From an uncultured Rhodospirillales bacterium (GTDB lineage Bacteria; Pseudomonadota; Alphaproteobacteria; Azospirillales; Azospirillaceae), in contig CAIYNU010000077.1 in the NCBI GenBank assembly GCA_903927615.1, forward strand, positions 1-64,000: a stretch of 64,000 nucleotides of DNA. Direction: 5' to 3'. Shown one piece after another: positions 56,801 through 64,000 of this stretch; position 1 is the first letter of the stretch, and each line of letters opens with the position of its first letter. The notes below the pieces were generated by a model. It was not told the origin of the DNA and searched no databases. It worked only from the letters and a program-made list of their open reading frames with translations. A program made the position numbers and the translations under genes.

Positions 56801-58594
56801 GAGACATTCTTCGACATTGCCGATCGGGGCGCCCGCTTCAAGGACCTGGAACATCCCACCTTACACCGCAAGGGCTGGCTGGTTTGGGAACGGATCAGCG
56901 GCGTGCCGATTCTCGATGCCGGCGGCCGGGTCACCGGCTACCGCGGGGCCGGCCGGGACATCACCGAATACAAACGGGCCCAAGAGGAATTGCGGCAGGC
57001 CAAAGAAGCCGCCGAGGCTGCCAACCAGGCCAAGTCCGAGTTCCTGGCCATGATGAGTCACGAGATTCGTACGCCCATGAACGGCATTCTGGGCATGACC
57101 CAGTTGTTGCTGCACGAGCCGTTGCTGCCGGTGGTGCGCGACCGTGTCCAGACCATCCATCAGTCGGGCGAAGCCCTGCTGACCATCCTGAACGACATCC
57201 TCGACTTCTCCAAGCTGGAAGCCGGGCGGATGGCGTTCGAGGCCGTGCCCTTCGATCTGGCCCAGGTGCTGGACGCGACCATCCAGTTGCTGGCCAGCCG
57301 GGCCAGCGAAAAGGGGTTGACGCTTCGGACCCAGGTTGCGCCGGACGTGCCGCCCTGGCTGATCGGCGACGCTAACCGATTGCGCCAGGTGTTGCTGAAC
57401 TTGATCGGCAACGCTATCAAGTTCACCGAGCATGGCGGCGTGGCCATTTCGATCGCCTCGGTGGAAAACGGTCCCGAAGGGATGACGCTCCGCTTCGAGG
57501 TGAGCGACACCGGCATCGGCATCCCCGAACCGGTGCGGGCCCGCCTGTTCCAGTCCTTTACCCAGGCCGACAGCTCGATTGCCCGGCGCTATGGTGGCAG
57601 CGGCCTGGGACTGGCCATCTGCCGCCAGTTGCTCGAACAGCAAGGTGGCAGCATCGGCGTCGATAGTCGCCCCGGCACCGGCAGCCGTTTCTGGTTCATG
57701 TTGCGCTTCGGCCGCGCCGACTCCGCCCCGTCACGGCCGGCCCCGTTAGCCGCCGGCGGGCTGATGCGATCATTGGCCATTCTGATCGCCGAAGATAATC
57801 CCGTCAACCAGATGGTCGCGGTCGGGTTGCTGGAGCGGGACGGTCACCGCGTGACGGCGGTCGACGACGGTGTCCAGGCCGTGGCGGCGGTCACCGGCGG
57901 ACGGTTTGACGTGGTGCTGATGGATGTCCAGATGCCCGAGATGGATGGCCTGGAGGCGGCCCGCACCATCCGCGCCCTGCCCGGCCCCGAAGCCAGGATC
58001 CCCATCATTGCGCTCACCGCCACCGCCGTGCCCGGCGAGTTGGAACGGTGCCTGACCGCCGGCATGGATGACTTCGTGACCAAGCCCTTCGTTTATGAGG
58101 CCCTGACCGCCGTCCTGGCCCGTCATGTCCAGGGCGAAGCTCCGACAGCCGCCCTGCCCCCCGAAACGACGGCCGTCAGCGGCACGCCATTGCCGCCGGC
58201 GCACCGTTTCGACGCCACGGTCATCACCGGACTCGAGCAGCAACTCGGAGCAGACACCACCCGCGAAATTTGCCGGCTGTTTGTGACCCAGCTTGCCGAG
58301 CGCCGGGACCGCATGCTTGAACGGCGCGCTCGCAGCCAGCTTCGTGAGATGTCCGAGCTGGCCCATGCGGTGAAGGGGATGGCGGCCAATCTTGGCTTCA
58401 TCGCCCTACAGGCGTTGACCCAGGCGATCGAGCGGGCCTGCCAGGACGGCGATGACGTCACGGTCGCGGTCTTGGTTGACCGCCTGGACAGCGTCATCGC
58501 CGAGGCACTCTACGGCCTCGAGCGCCACTTGCCCGGCGTGCTTGAGGCCGATTCCGAAGGGCCGCCGATCAAGACGGCGACGTCACTGGTTTGA
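50888..58594 (+). CDS. giant Ser/Thr kinase-AAA-GAF-PAS hybrid histidine kinase with REC and HPt
   Basis: This 2568-residue soluble protein has, in order: a Ser/Thr kinase domain (about 1-275; [14 protein letters not shown] and LIDFGIAT), an AAA ATPase (about 295-560; Walker [15 protein letters not shown], Walker [13 protein letters not shown]), a long TPR-like helical region (to about 1290), GAF (about 1310-1470), PAS (about 1500-1615), a second GAF (about 1635-1780), two PAS domains (about 1795-2035), HisKA ([19 protein letters not shown], His near 2059), HATPase ([41 protein letters not shown]), REC (about 2297-2415; [13 protein letters not shown]) and HPt (about 2440-2545; [13 protein letters not shown]). 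Such proteins are known in cyanobacteria, myxobacteria and some proteobacteria. The last receiver-HPt pair suggests a phosphorelay, possibly to the response regulator encoded 800 bases downstream. Confidence 0.93.
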   Translation: MTVLTGYRELHALHRSRNTMVVRAVADDGTRVILKALNRDAPNAAELARFRREYEITRGFRDLGIVDVREFGRINGHWCLVMTDDGSVALRDVLQGLPFPVADTIDIALALVRILRIVHRAGIIHRDVNPDNVVWNRTSGTLRLIDFGIATTATREAGAAVLPPSLEGTLGYLAPEQTGRTSQALDYRADFYALGATLYQLLTGMLPFSFADAAEAVHAHLARIPDSPHRRLPSIPEQLSAIVMTLLAKAPEDRYQSHDDLTTDLERVRAALGRDGVVPAFAIAAREVSDGFRIPTRVYGRESELAVLTRALERAATGQPQLALVGGAPGIGKTALVRELIQRNLGRLSLVVTGKCHAAHRHQPYAAFVMALRQWLDQVLAEPPPVQNRWRDRLLDHLGSGARLLTDLVPELARLLGERPAPPEVPAREAERRILTAFQRLIQVLAGSEQPLLLFLDDLHWVDMASIQALQQIILDTENVPLLMIGACRDAEVDLNHPLERAAATAHETGQRLTRIALGPLPPPAVAELIGDLFGLPDGEAHELASLCLDKTGGNPFFLTQFLDKLHTGGLIAFDRTADLWRWDGARIRQAGIADTVLSLMIQRIGELSEATRLVLRQAACLGGAFDLDTLALAVGTDAPETATALSETIRAGLVSPLDGAGSTPGFGYTFVHDRVQEAAYSLTPPAERPVLHLEIGRRLAAAPNADARFFERLGHLNLGSGLIIDPDERQALIDLNRTAAERSRAAAAFDSAAQFATKAIQLLGNDAWDQESESTMALHLMAARMAALSGRREERDRIIAAALPHAHRREARATLFEVQIEALFSEHRLTDAITLGLDTLGLLGFAVADQGDDEDVRRLLLALRMELADITLPVLAHRPEMKPGRLKTAIRIGAMICGPAAIVRPELVPHLVLPMVSAMMHLGQVPDGLVAYPLLGVLMAEGLDDCRLAWDLGRLTTDLMTRWGWQPGPALVVHQSIRPLKDPLVSTLPALLEIHRRAQGVGAQRHAALAAYAYCSHAFAAGKPLAPLEREFAGFSEALGRLRQPVALNYLANLRQLVACLRGGCAEPERFAGEHADSEIMLTDFTDSGDRTGGFLIHATRAILLAFLGRHAAAVREAERAEEHLPAVRGLAVVPTLLFHATLARLALLHRLPAAERVIALARIHAAIDRFGLWAETAPANSHHRLLLLTAELDRTEERSESAFAGFEAAIAAAHQSGCLPEEALAYEIAARALMAAGRTAAAEGHARQAHALYLRWGGDAKAAQLQAVYPVLSESTAGLGETASPSSGTADVDLASVLKATQAISGEIRLPALLVRLLGIALESAGAQRGALLHRDRPRDGEVWRVDAAGDAATGQVTTRSDSGHEANAGIAVTVPTALVNRAAASGRPVILADAGADPAFADANPAFTGKDQAPRSVLCLPIPFKGAVNDVLYLENNLLPGAFTRSRVQLLSLLTGQIAISLENARLYHKLSGLTQSLEVRVEQRTRELHESETRLRAVLASAPLPMLVASHSSGRMMFINAKASRLLGLTGGGTVGRFGFDHYLEPAERLRLMSALATTNQVEDFETPLHPRTGRPFWVALSATRIGYDGEAAVLLAFSDITERRRHGQLLALEKTVLQQVTGGDPMPAVLDTLCRGIDMLVPEARSGVLLIDEDGEGHGWRTAAAPALAARLTTDLETAGPNEPASGPCAAAMTGRQSLEVADLAVDHRWPAFSAMAAATGYAACWTSPIVSATDSVYGCLVVMFEAARAAEPADLKIIDRAARLAAVALEHRTADEVLRASERKFRDMFTTHSAIMYLIDPETLRYLDANRAAQRFYGYSHDEFLTKRVADVNVAGEATVRRDIADALTSGNAIFATRHRLASGEHRNMEVRVSPIYGVNRKPIYFAVANDVTDRILAEAKLRESERRFRDVADAAGEYIFEIDLEGRYTYVSDRVEAVKGYRPAEVIGRRLFDSMPEVEAPGIAETFFDIADRGARFKDLEHPTLHRKGWLVWERISGVPILDAGGRVTGYRGAGRDITEYKRAQEELRQAKEAAEAANQAKSEFLAMMSHEIRTPMNGILGMTQLLLHEPLLPVVRDRVQTIHQSGEALLTILNDILDFSKLEAGRMAFEAVPFDLAQVLDATIQLLASRASEKGLTLRTQVAPDVPPWLIGDANRLRQVLLNLIGNAIKFTEHGGVAISIASVENGPEGMTLRFEVSDTGIGIPEPVRARLFQSFTQADSSIARRYGGSGLGLAICRQLLEQQGGSIGVDSRPGTGSRFWFMLRFGRADSAPSRPAPLAAGGLMRSLAILIAEDNPVNQMVAVGLLERDGHRVTAVDDGVQAVAAVTGGRFDVVLMDVQMPEMDGLEAARTIRALPGPEARIPIIALTATAVPGELERCLTAGMDDFVTKPFVYEALTAVLARHVQGEAPTAALPPETTAVSGTPLPPAHRFDATVITGLEQQLGADTTREICRLFVTQLAERRDRMLERRARSQLREMSELAHAVKGMAANLGFIALQALTQAIERACQDGDDVTVAVLVDRLDSVIAEALYGLERHLPGVLEADSEGPPIKTATSLV

Positions 58595-59403
58595 TCACAC
58601 GCAGATCCGGAGAAGCCCTGGACAATCGGCCAGATCACGGGTATTTTCCCAAGTTCTCGGTCTTTTGTCCTGACGCTTGGCGATCTTATCCGTGACCATA
58701 GACCAGATCGGCTGTTCTTGAGACTCAATCAGGGACAAGAGACTCGATACTCCGCACAAACGAGTTCGGGCCTATGGCCGCATAGATTACACACGAGTTA
58801 TATCTGCACAGCGTTGGCAACTTATAGTTGATACATATACTCAATTCTGGGACAATAAATGATATTTTATATGACTTTTAAAGTATTAATCATAACTTCA
58901 TGACGACATGTTAGGCTACAACCGCACTAACCTGATAGCCTATCCTGAATTATATAATTTTGTATACGTCACTTAATATTAATAATTCTACATCATCCAT
59001 TCCAGATAATACAACTATACATCATATTCATACCGGTAATATAACCTATCGACGTCGGCCGGACTCATGACAATCCATAGCGCCGGCGATGCCGACAAAT
59101 ATTTAATTTAGTTTACTACCATGTGAACATTTCTGAGCTTCTATCGCCGGGAATAACCCCTTGCTAACGAAGATTTAGCATGTCAGTCAAGGCACCCGCC
59201 CCCAAGATCAAGACGTCAGCATCTTGACAAAGTTTGGATTTTACTGCTTACTTCACATGGTGACCGTGAACCGGCCTGCTGATGCCGAGCGACCGGTGGT
59301 TGGCTTACTCGCAGTAGGTATGTTGCGCCACAAATTCTGGTAGGGCCTAAAAATCCGGAGATGGCAGGACCGCAAAGCCGGAAAGCCAAGTCAGGTTAAC
59401 ATC
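58595..59403. other. long, partly AT-rich noncoding region
   Basis: These 809 bases separate the giant kinase from the LuxR-type regulator. About 58780-59130 is strikingly AT-rich for this genome and carries perfect palindromes AATTATATAATT (58948-58959) and TTAATATTAA (58973-58982). No frame with a plausible start and composition is present. A TTGACA lies at 59224-59229 with only a weak -10 near 59247 (CTTACT). It may be a large regulatory region bound by a nucleoid protein, or foreign DNA. Confidence 0.55.
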
Positions 59404-60057
59404 ATGAAAATCCTGGTCGCAGACGATCACAAGCTCTTGCGGGAGGGTTTGAAGCCGTTCCTGCGTGAACTTGCTGACGACGTGGTCATCCTGGAAGCCG
59501 CCAACTTCCAGGAAACCCTTGATGTCGCCGCCAATACCCAATCTTTGCGCATGGTCCTGCTGGACCTGTCCATGCCGGGCATGAACGGCATGCATGGCAT
59601 CGCGCTGTTACGCGCCCAGCATCCCAAGCTATCGGTGGTGATCCTGTCCGGGGACTCCCGGCGCGAAACGGTGCTGGGGGCACTTCAGGCCGGAGCCGCC
59701 GGCTTCATCGCCAAGACCATCAGCGGCGCGGCCATGGTCAATGCCCTACGCCTGGTGCTATCGGGCGAAACCTGCCTGCCCGCCAACATCGCCGACACCG
59801 ATGAGGCAGAAACCGACGGCCCTCCTCCCGACGCCACCGCCGGGGATGTCGCGCCGCCGCCGTCGCGCCTCAACGGCCTCAACGGCCGCGACCGGGAAAT
59901 CTTGGCGCTGGTGGTCGAGGGCCTGACCAACAAGGAAATCGGTCGCCGGATCGGTCTTCAAGAGGTCACCATCAAGGCCCACCTACGCAGCCTTTACCGA
60001 CGCATCGGCGCGGTCAATCGCGCCCAGGCGGTCCGGATTACCTTACAAAGCCAGTAA
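59404..60057 (+). CDS. LuxR/NarL-family response regulator
   Basis: This 217-residue protein has an N-terminal receiver (about 1-118; VADDHKLLREG, phosphoacceptor in MVLLDLSMPGMNG, Lys in GFIAKTISG), an Ala/Pro-rich linker, and a C-terminal LuxR-type helix-turn-helix (about 155-215; LNGRDREILALVVEGLTNKEIGRRI-type, seen as GLTNKEIGRRIGLQEVTIKAH). It would bind DNA when phosphorylated. The nearest kinase is the giant hybrid upstream on the same strand, a plausible but unproven partner. A strong hairpin follows. Confidence 0.93.
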   Translation: MKILVADDHKLLREGLKPFLRELADDVVILEAANFQETLDVAANTQSLRMVLLDLSMPGMNGMHGIALLRAQHPKLSVVILSGDSRRETVLGALQAGAAGFIAKTISGAAMVNALRLVLSGETCLPANIADTDEAETDGPPPDATAGDVAPPPSRLNGLNGRDREILALVVEGLTNKEIGRRIGLQEVTIKAHLRSLYRRIGAVNRAQAVRITLQSQ

Positions 60058-60061
60058 ACGA

Positions 60062-60096
60062 CCCCCAAGCCCCACCCCCCGGGCGGGGCTTGGGGG
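60062..60096. terminator. strong hairpin between convergent regulator and clpA
   Basis: CCCCCAAGCCCC pairs perfectly over 12 bp with GGGGCTTGGGGG with a GC-rich loop. It lies right after the regulator stop and before the end of clpA on the other strand, so it may work in both directions. No T-run is present. Confidence 0.65.
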
Positions 60097-60125
60097 CCCC
60101 GGCCTCCGGACGCCCCCAGGTCGCC

Positions 60126-62435
60126 TTAGTCCACCAGTTCGGGGACTTTCTCCTGTTCCTGCTGACGGGATGGCGGCTCGGGATAGGTGAACGCCGGTCT
60201 TTCGTTCCGGATCGTGACCACCACCGTACCGCCGCGCGCAAGACGGCCAAACAACAGTTCCTCGGCCAGCGGCTTCTTGATGTACTCCTGGATGATCCGG
60301 CCCAGCGGGCGGGCGCCGAATAATGGATCGTAGCCCTTTCGGGCCAACCAGGCACGCGCCTCGGTGTCCAGTTCGATGCTGACGCCGCGATCGGTCAGTT
60401 GCGCTTCCAACTGGATGATGAACTTATCAACCACCATCGCGATGACTTCGGGGGGCAACGCCGAGAACGGGATGATCGCGTCCAGTCGATTGCGGAATTC
60501 CGGCGTGAACAACTTCTCGATCGCTTCCATGTCGTCGCCGATCCGAACGCTCCGTTCGAAACCGATGGCATGCTTCGCCATGTCCGCGGCGCCGGCATTG
60601 GTGGTCATGACCAGAATGACGTTCCGGAAATCCACCGACTTGCCATTATGGTCGGTCAGCTTGCCGTGGTCCATCACCTGAAGCAGCACGTTAAACAGGT
60701 CCGGATGGGCCTTTTCGATCTCGTCGAGCAGCAGCACGGCGTGGGGATGCTGATCAATGGCATCGGTCAGCAAGCCCCCCTGGTCGAAGCCGACATAACC
60801 CGGCGGCGCCCCCAACAGACGCGACACCGTATGGCGCTCCATGTACTCGGACATGTCGAAACGAATGAGTTCAATAGCGAGGGCCTTGGCCATCTGCCGC
60901 GCCACCTCGGTCTTGCCGACGCCAGTGGGGCCGGCAAACAGATAACAGCCGATGGGCTTTTCCGGCTCGCGCAGACCGGCGCGGGCCAACTTGATCGCGG
61001 AGGCCAGTGCGGTAATGGCCTGGTCCTGGCCGTAGACCACGGTCTTGAGATCACGTTCCAGATTCAACAGCACCTCGCGATCGTCCTTGCTGACGCTTTT
61101 CGGAGGAATCCGGGCAATCTTCGCCACCACCACTTCCACGTCGCGAACCGAGATGACCTTCTTCCGCCGGCTCTCGGGCAGCAACATCTGCGCGGCGCCG
61201 ACTTCATCAATAATATCGATGGCCTTGTCGGGCAACTTCCGGTCGGTAATGTAGCGTGCCGACAATTCGACCGCCGAGCGGATCGCCTCATTGGTGTAAC
61301 GAACCCGATGGTATTCTTCGTAATAGGGTTTAATTCCGCGCAATATCTTGATCGCATCCTCAACCGACGGCTCATTCACGTCAATCTTCTGAAAACGCCG
61401 GACTAACGCCCGATCCTTCTCGAAATAATTGCGATATTCCTTGTAAGTGGTGGACCCCACACATCGGATGGTCCCCGAGGCCAACGCCGGCTTCAACAGA
61501 TTGGAAGCGTCCATGGCGCCGCCCGAGGTCGCCCCGGCCCCAATCACCGTGTGAATCTCGTCGATGAACAGGATTGCGCCCTCGTGGGCTTCCAGTTCGG
61601 TCAGGACCGCCTTCAGGCGTTCCTCGAAATCACCGCGATAGCGGGTTCCCGCCAACAGGGCCCCCATGTCCAGGGCAAAGATTGTCGCATTGAGCAAAAC
61701 CCCCGGCACTTCGCCGAACACGATACGTCGGGCCAAGCCTTCGGCGATGGCGGTCTTGCCGACACCGGGATCACCGACATAAAGCGGGTTATTCTTGGTC
61801 CGCCGGCACAGAATCTGGATGGTCCGCTCGACTTCCTGCTCGCGGCCGATCAGGGGATCAATCTTGCCGCCGGCGGCCTTCTTATTGAGGTTGACGCAGT
61901 AGGTATCCAGGGCATCGCCGCTCTTTTTCACGACTTTCTCCGCCCCGGCATCCTCATCGGCACCGGCAACCCGTCGAGGCTGATTGCGGCCGGCCACCTT
62001 AGCTATACCGTGCGAAATATAGTTGACGGCGTCGAATCGGGTCATCTCCTGCTCTTGCAGGAAATAGACCGCATGGCTCTCGCGTTCCGAAAACAGCGCC
62101 ACCAGGACATTGGCACCGGTGACTTCCTCACGCCCCGAAGACTGAACGTGGATCGCGGCCCGTTGCAGGACCCGCTGGAAACCGGACGTGGGCTTGGCTT
62201 CTTCGGGCCGGTTCGCCACCAGATTGACCAGTTCGTTGTCCAGATATTCGACCAACTGCCGTCGCAGCCGTTCAAGATCGACGCCACACGCCCGCAACAC
62301 CGCCAAGGCATCGGTATCGTCGCATAAAGCGAGCAAAAGATGTTCCAATGTCGCATACTCGTGCCGACGATCATTGGCAAAGCCGAGTGCGCGGTGCAGC
62401 GTCTGTTCAAGATGACGGGACAGCATGGCGGCCAC
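60126..62435 (-). CDS. clpA: ATP-dependent Clp protease ATP-binding subunit ClpA
   Basis: This 769-residue AAA+ unfoldase feeds substrates into ClpP. The N-terminal Clp repeat starts [17 protein letters not shown]. The two ATPase modules have Walker [16 protein letters not shown] and [13 protein letters not shown], with Walker B/sensor regions [14 protein letters not shown] and [13 protein letters not shown]. The IGF loop ([10 protein letters not shown]) that docks to ClpP is present. It starts one base after the clpS stop (TAG-A-GTG), with AAGGA about five bases upstream, so translation is coupled; ATG 62426 is an alternative start. Confidence 0.97.
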   Translation of the reverse strand: MAAMLSRHLEQTLHRALGFANDRRHEYATLEHLLLALCDDTDALAVLRACGVDLERLRRQLVEYLDNELVNLVANRPEEAKPTSGFQRVLQRAAIHVQSSGREEVTGANVLVALFSERESHAVYFLQEQEMTRFDAVNYISHGIAKVAGRNQPRRVAGADEDAGAEKVVKKSGDALDTYCVNLNKKAAGGKIDPLIGREQEVERTIQILCRRTKNNPLYVGDPGVGKTAIAEGLARRIVFGEVPGVLLNATIFALDMGALLAGTRYRGDFEERLKAVLTELEAHEGAILFIDEIHTVIGAGATSGGAMDASNLLKPALASGTIRCVGSTTYKEYRNYFEKDRALVRRFQKIDVNEPSVEDAIKILRGIKPYYEEYHRVRYTNEAIRSAVELSARYITDRKLPDKAIDIIDEVGAAQMLLPESRRKKVISVRDVEVVVAKIARIPPKSVSKDDREVLLNLERDLKTVVYGQDQAITALASAIKLARAGLREPEKPIGCYLFAGPTGVGKTEVARQMAKALAIELIRFDMSEYMERHTVSRLLGAPPGYVGFDQGGLLTDAIDQHPHAVLLLDEIEKAHPDLFNVLLQVMDHGKLTDHNGKSVDFRNVILVMTTNAGAADMAKHAIGFERSVRIGDDMEAIEKLFTPEFRNRLDAIIPFSALPPEVIAMVVDKFIIQLEAQLTDRGVSIELDTEARAWLARKGYDPLFGARPLGRIIQEYIKKPLAEELLFGRLARGGTVVVTIRNERPAFTYPEPPSRQQEQEKVPELVD

Positions 62436-62436
62436 T

Positions 62437-62763
62437 CTAGTCCTTCTCTAAGGTACACTGCAACGGATGCTGATGCTGCCGGGCGAAGTCCATCACCTGT
62501 GTCACCTTGGTCTCGGCAACCTCGTAGGTGTAGACGCCGCACAGCCCCACTCCACGACGATGAACATGGAGCATGATCCTAGTCGCGTCCTCCCGGCTCT
62601 TATTGAAAAAACGCTCCAACACATGGACGACAAATTCCATCGGCGTATAGTCGTCATTTAACATCAATACTTTGTACATTGAGGGCTTCTTGGTCTTCGG
62701 CTTGGTGTTTACCACCACGCCGGTGTTGATACCCTCGTCGCCGTTCCGGTCAAAGTCGGTCAT
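62437..62763 (-). CDS. clpS: ATP-dependent Clp protease adaptor ClpS
   Basis: This 108-residue adaptor delivers N-end-rule substrates to ClpA. The core motif [19 protein letters not shown] and the conserved His in [21 protein letters not shown] are present, so the N-degron binding pocket looks intact. The length is normal. It is directly upstream of clpA. Confidence 0.96.
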   Translation of the reverse strand: MTDFDRNGDEGINTGVVVNTKPKTKKPSMYKVLMLNDDYTPMEFVVHVLERFFNKSREDATRIMLHVHRRGVGLCGVYTYEVAETKVTQVMDFARQHQHPLQCTLEKD

Positions 62764-62950
62764 GGTCGGTGCTGGGACCTGTCTCGGGAGTGCAATCCCA
62801 CAATGATATGAGAAGAGACGGCGCGGTTGGAAGTGCCCAAATCACCGATGATGCCGGCGTGCCCCAATCTTGACGCGTCGGGTGCTCCAGACGACCATCG
62901 TCGCACCGATGCTTTCGCCACCCGATCGAACCCATGGCCGGGACAGCAAA

Positions 62951-62985
62951 GCCACCCGGCTCCCCTTCTCGGGGAGCCGGGTGGC
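62951..62985. terminator. perfect 15-bp hairpin downstream of phasin gene
   Basis: GCCACCCGGCTCCCC pairs with GGGGAGCCGGGTGGC over a TTCTC loop. It lies 28 bases after the minus-strand phasin stop. There is no T-run on either side. Confidence 0.65.
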
Positions 62986-63012
62986 TCCAACCAATTCGAT
63001 CGGCGTTCCGAA

Positions 63013-63489
63013 TCACGCCGCCAGCGGACGCGACAACATGGCGATGGTCGCGTTCAACCGCTCGTTGATCGGGCTCAGGACATCACGGGCCGTGGTGGCG
63101 ACCAGCACCGACAGGCGCTCGGTCTCGCTGACCAGGGCTGCGACACTATCCCGGGCAAACGACTGCTGGATTTCCGCGGCCTCGGTCAGGCTGCCGGCGG
63201 CGGCCATCTTGCGGAACACCGACAGCGAGTCCTCGGAACTTTTGCGGACGAACGCCAGGGTTGCCTGACTCGCGTCCTCGGTGGCCTGGGCGGCAATCTG
63301 GCCCGAAACGATCACCGCGTCCAGGTTCTTACGGCTCAGCTCATTGAGCTGCCCGACATTGTCCTGAAGCGCCTGGCCAGTTTTCGCAGCCTGCTGCTGG
63401 CTGGCCTTCACCACCTCCTCGAAGCTTTCCTGGGTCCGGCTGACGATCTCTTCGACGAAACGGGTGGCAGTGGCGATGTGCTCGTTCAT
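63013..63489 (-). CDS. phasin family protein
   Basis: This 158-residue, Ala/Gln/Ser-rich, coiled-coil protein matches Phasin_2: MNEHIATATRFVEEIVSRTQ, SRKNLDAVIVSGQIAAQATEDA, and repeated heptad stretches. Phasins coat polyhydroxyalkanoate granules. The ATG at 63489 has GGAG nine bases upstream. Its promoter carries a 19-bp palindrome and a TTGC-type element, consistent with control by the PHA-responsive repressor PhaR (inference). Confidence 0.9.
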   Translation of the reverse strand: MNEHIATATRFVEEIVSRTQESFEEVVKASQQQAAKTGQALQDNVGQLNELSRKNLDAVIVSGQIAAQATEDASQATLAFVRKSSEDSLSVFRKMAAAGSLTEAAEIQQSFARDSVAALVSETERLSVLVATTARDVLSPINERLNATIAMLSRPLAA

Positions 63490-63533
63490 GATCGTGCTCC
63501 AATAATCCGATGGGGTTTCCGGTGAGCCCGCTG

Positions 63534-63547
63534 GCCTTTGCTGCGCT
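63534..63547. promoter_or_regulatory. second PhaR-like site downstream of the phasin promoter
   Basis: TTGCTGCGCTGCAA is a partial inverted repeat with TTGC/GCAA ends located just downstream of the predicted transcription start. It resembles the GCTGC/GCAGC type sites bound by PhaR in alphaproteobacteria. Confidence 0.4.
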
Positions 63548-63560
63548 GCAACATGCGGCG

Positions 63561-63588
63561 ACTATAGCCGATCTTAAGGGGTTGTCAA
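63561..63588 (-). promoter_or_regulatory. sigma-70-type phasin promoter
   Basis: On the minus strand, TTGACA (63583-63588) and TATAGT (63561-63566) are 16 bases apart. Transcription would begin near 63554, giving a leader of about 65 bases. Confidence 0.7.
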
Positions 63589-63593
63589 TACTT

Positions 63594-63612
63594 TTTTGTG
63601 CACTGCACAAAA
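63594..63612. promoter_or_regulatory. 19-bp palindromic operator upstream of the phasin promoter
   Basis: TTTTGTGCACTGCACAAAA is a perfect inverted repeat around a central C, placed immediately upstream of the -35 box. The TGCA-containing half-sites fit a PhaR-type operator. The position could allow activation or repression, and it may also serve the upstream phasin gene. Confidence 0.6.
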
Positions 63613-63728
63613 CTTATTGCGTGTATCACTCCCCATTATCCCACCACATCGGTTGTCGGCGTAACGGTGCCGTCCCACACCGGCGCGGGTCGACACCGCA
63701 TCACCTCAAACACTTCATCACCACATCC

Positions 63729-63746
63729 CGGGATTCGGAAATCCCG
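63729..63746 (-). terminator. short hairpin after the right-edge phasin
   Basis: CGGGATT pairs with AATCCCG over a four-base loop, starting seven bases past the stop codon of the partial phasin. No T-run follows. Confidence 0.4.
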
Positions 63747-63753
63747 AACGGGT

Positions 63754-64000
63754 TCAGGCGGCCTTGGGCTTGAACCGACGGGTGGTGTCCGACTGGACGT
63801 TCTGGTTCAACGGAACCGCCGCCTGTGCTGCCAGTTCGGAAAACTTCACCAGATCATCGACGCAGGCCTTGACGTAATCCGCTTGAATCCCGACCACATC
63901 CTGAAGGCTCCGGGCTTCGGCCAACCGGGCTCCGGTCGCAATCCCGCGGTCCAGGGCAATCCGACTGAAGGTGCCAATTTCACGCCAGAACATCGCCAGG
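63754..64000 (-). CDS. phasin family protein, partial at window edge
   Basis: The C-terminal 81 residues of a phasin-like protein are visible (EARSLQDVVGIQADYVKACVDDLVKFSELAAQA), ending FKPKAA. The frame stays open to the end of the window, so the start is outside it; an internal Met (63993) is probably not the start. It is on the same strand as, and upstream of, the other phasin gene, with an operator and promoter between. Confidence 0.8.
   Translation of the reverse strand, partial: LAMFWREIGTFSRIALDRGIATGARLAEARSLQDVVGIQADYVKACVDDLVKFSELAAQAAVPLNQNVQSDTTRRFKPKAA

Overview
The window is GC-rich DNA from an alphaproteobacterium, most likely in or near the Rhodospirillales. I infer this from the dense chemotaxis and cyclic-di-GMP gene content, the order mfd-sdhE, the his block hisB-hisH-hisA-hisF-hisE, the clpS-clpA pair, phasins with a PhaR-like operator, and MlaA. 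I cannot name a genus. I see no rRNA, tRNA, insertion sequence, CRISPR array or prophage.

Layout. 0.2-11 kb: an MCP and a triple-CheW protein (minus strand), then a PAS/GGDEF/EAL protein and a PAS histidine kinase (plus strand). 11-16 kb: an iron superoxide dismutase followed by a candidate small RNA and terminator, a UspA protein, a second GGDEF/EAL protein and a ClpP-family protease. 16.4-24.6 kb: a visibly more AT-rich, co-directional run of CheY-like, CheC, GGDEF/EAL, a second triple-CheW protein, a poly-HAMP receptor with an altered signalling tip, and an MscS channel with a cNMP-type domain; no CheA, CheB or CheR is encoded here. 24.6-30 kb: bacteriohemerythrin, methylthioadenosine phosphorylase, a split YeeE/YedE transporter, photolyase and MlaA. 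30-40.4 kb: a single-chain NfnAB-like oxidoreductase, an HEVAHW metalloprotein, a porin with an 18-bp tandem repeat starting at its stop codon, Mfd and SdhE. 40.7-45.7 kb: an LprI-like protein, then hisB-hisH-GNAT-hisA-hisF-hisE-HIT; hisH appears to start at CTG. 45.8-50.6 kb: a pentameric ligand-gated channel with an extra N-terminal region, a PstS-like binding protein and a diguanylate cyclase. 50.9-60.1 kb: a 2568-residue Ser/Thr kinase-AAA-histidine kinase-REC-HPt protein, an 800-bp partly AT-rich noncoding gap, and a LuxR-type response regulator. 60.1-64 kb: ClpA, ClpS and two phasins, the last cut by the window edge.

How the genes work together. The dominant theme is sensing: two MCPs, two triple-CheW proteins, four GGDEF proteins (two with degenerate GGDEF motifs), three EAL domains, two large histidine kinases, two response regulators and two unusual ion channels. 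The best candidate for an undescribed system is the 16.4-24.6 kb run, where a receptor, a CheW array, CheC/CheY and a c-di-GMP enzyme lie together with a mechanosensitive, ligand-domain channel. The ligand-gated channel at 45.8 kb is a second strong candidate. All functions are inferred from sequence motifs read by eye; no database search was run.
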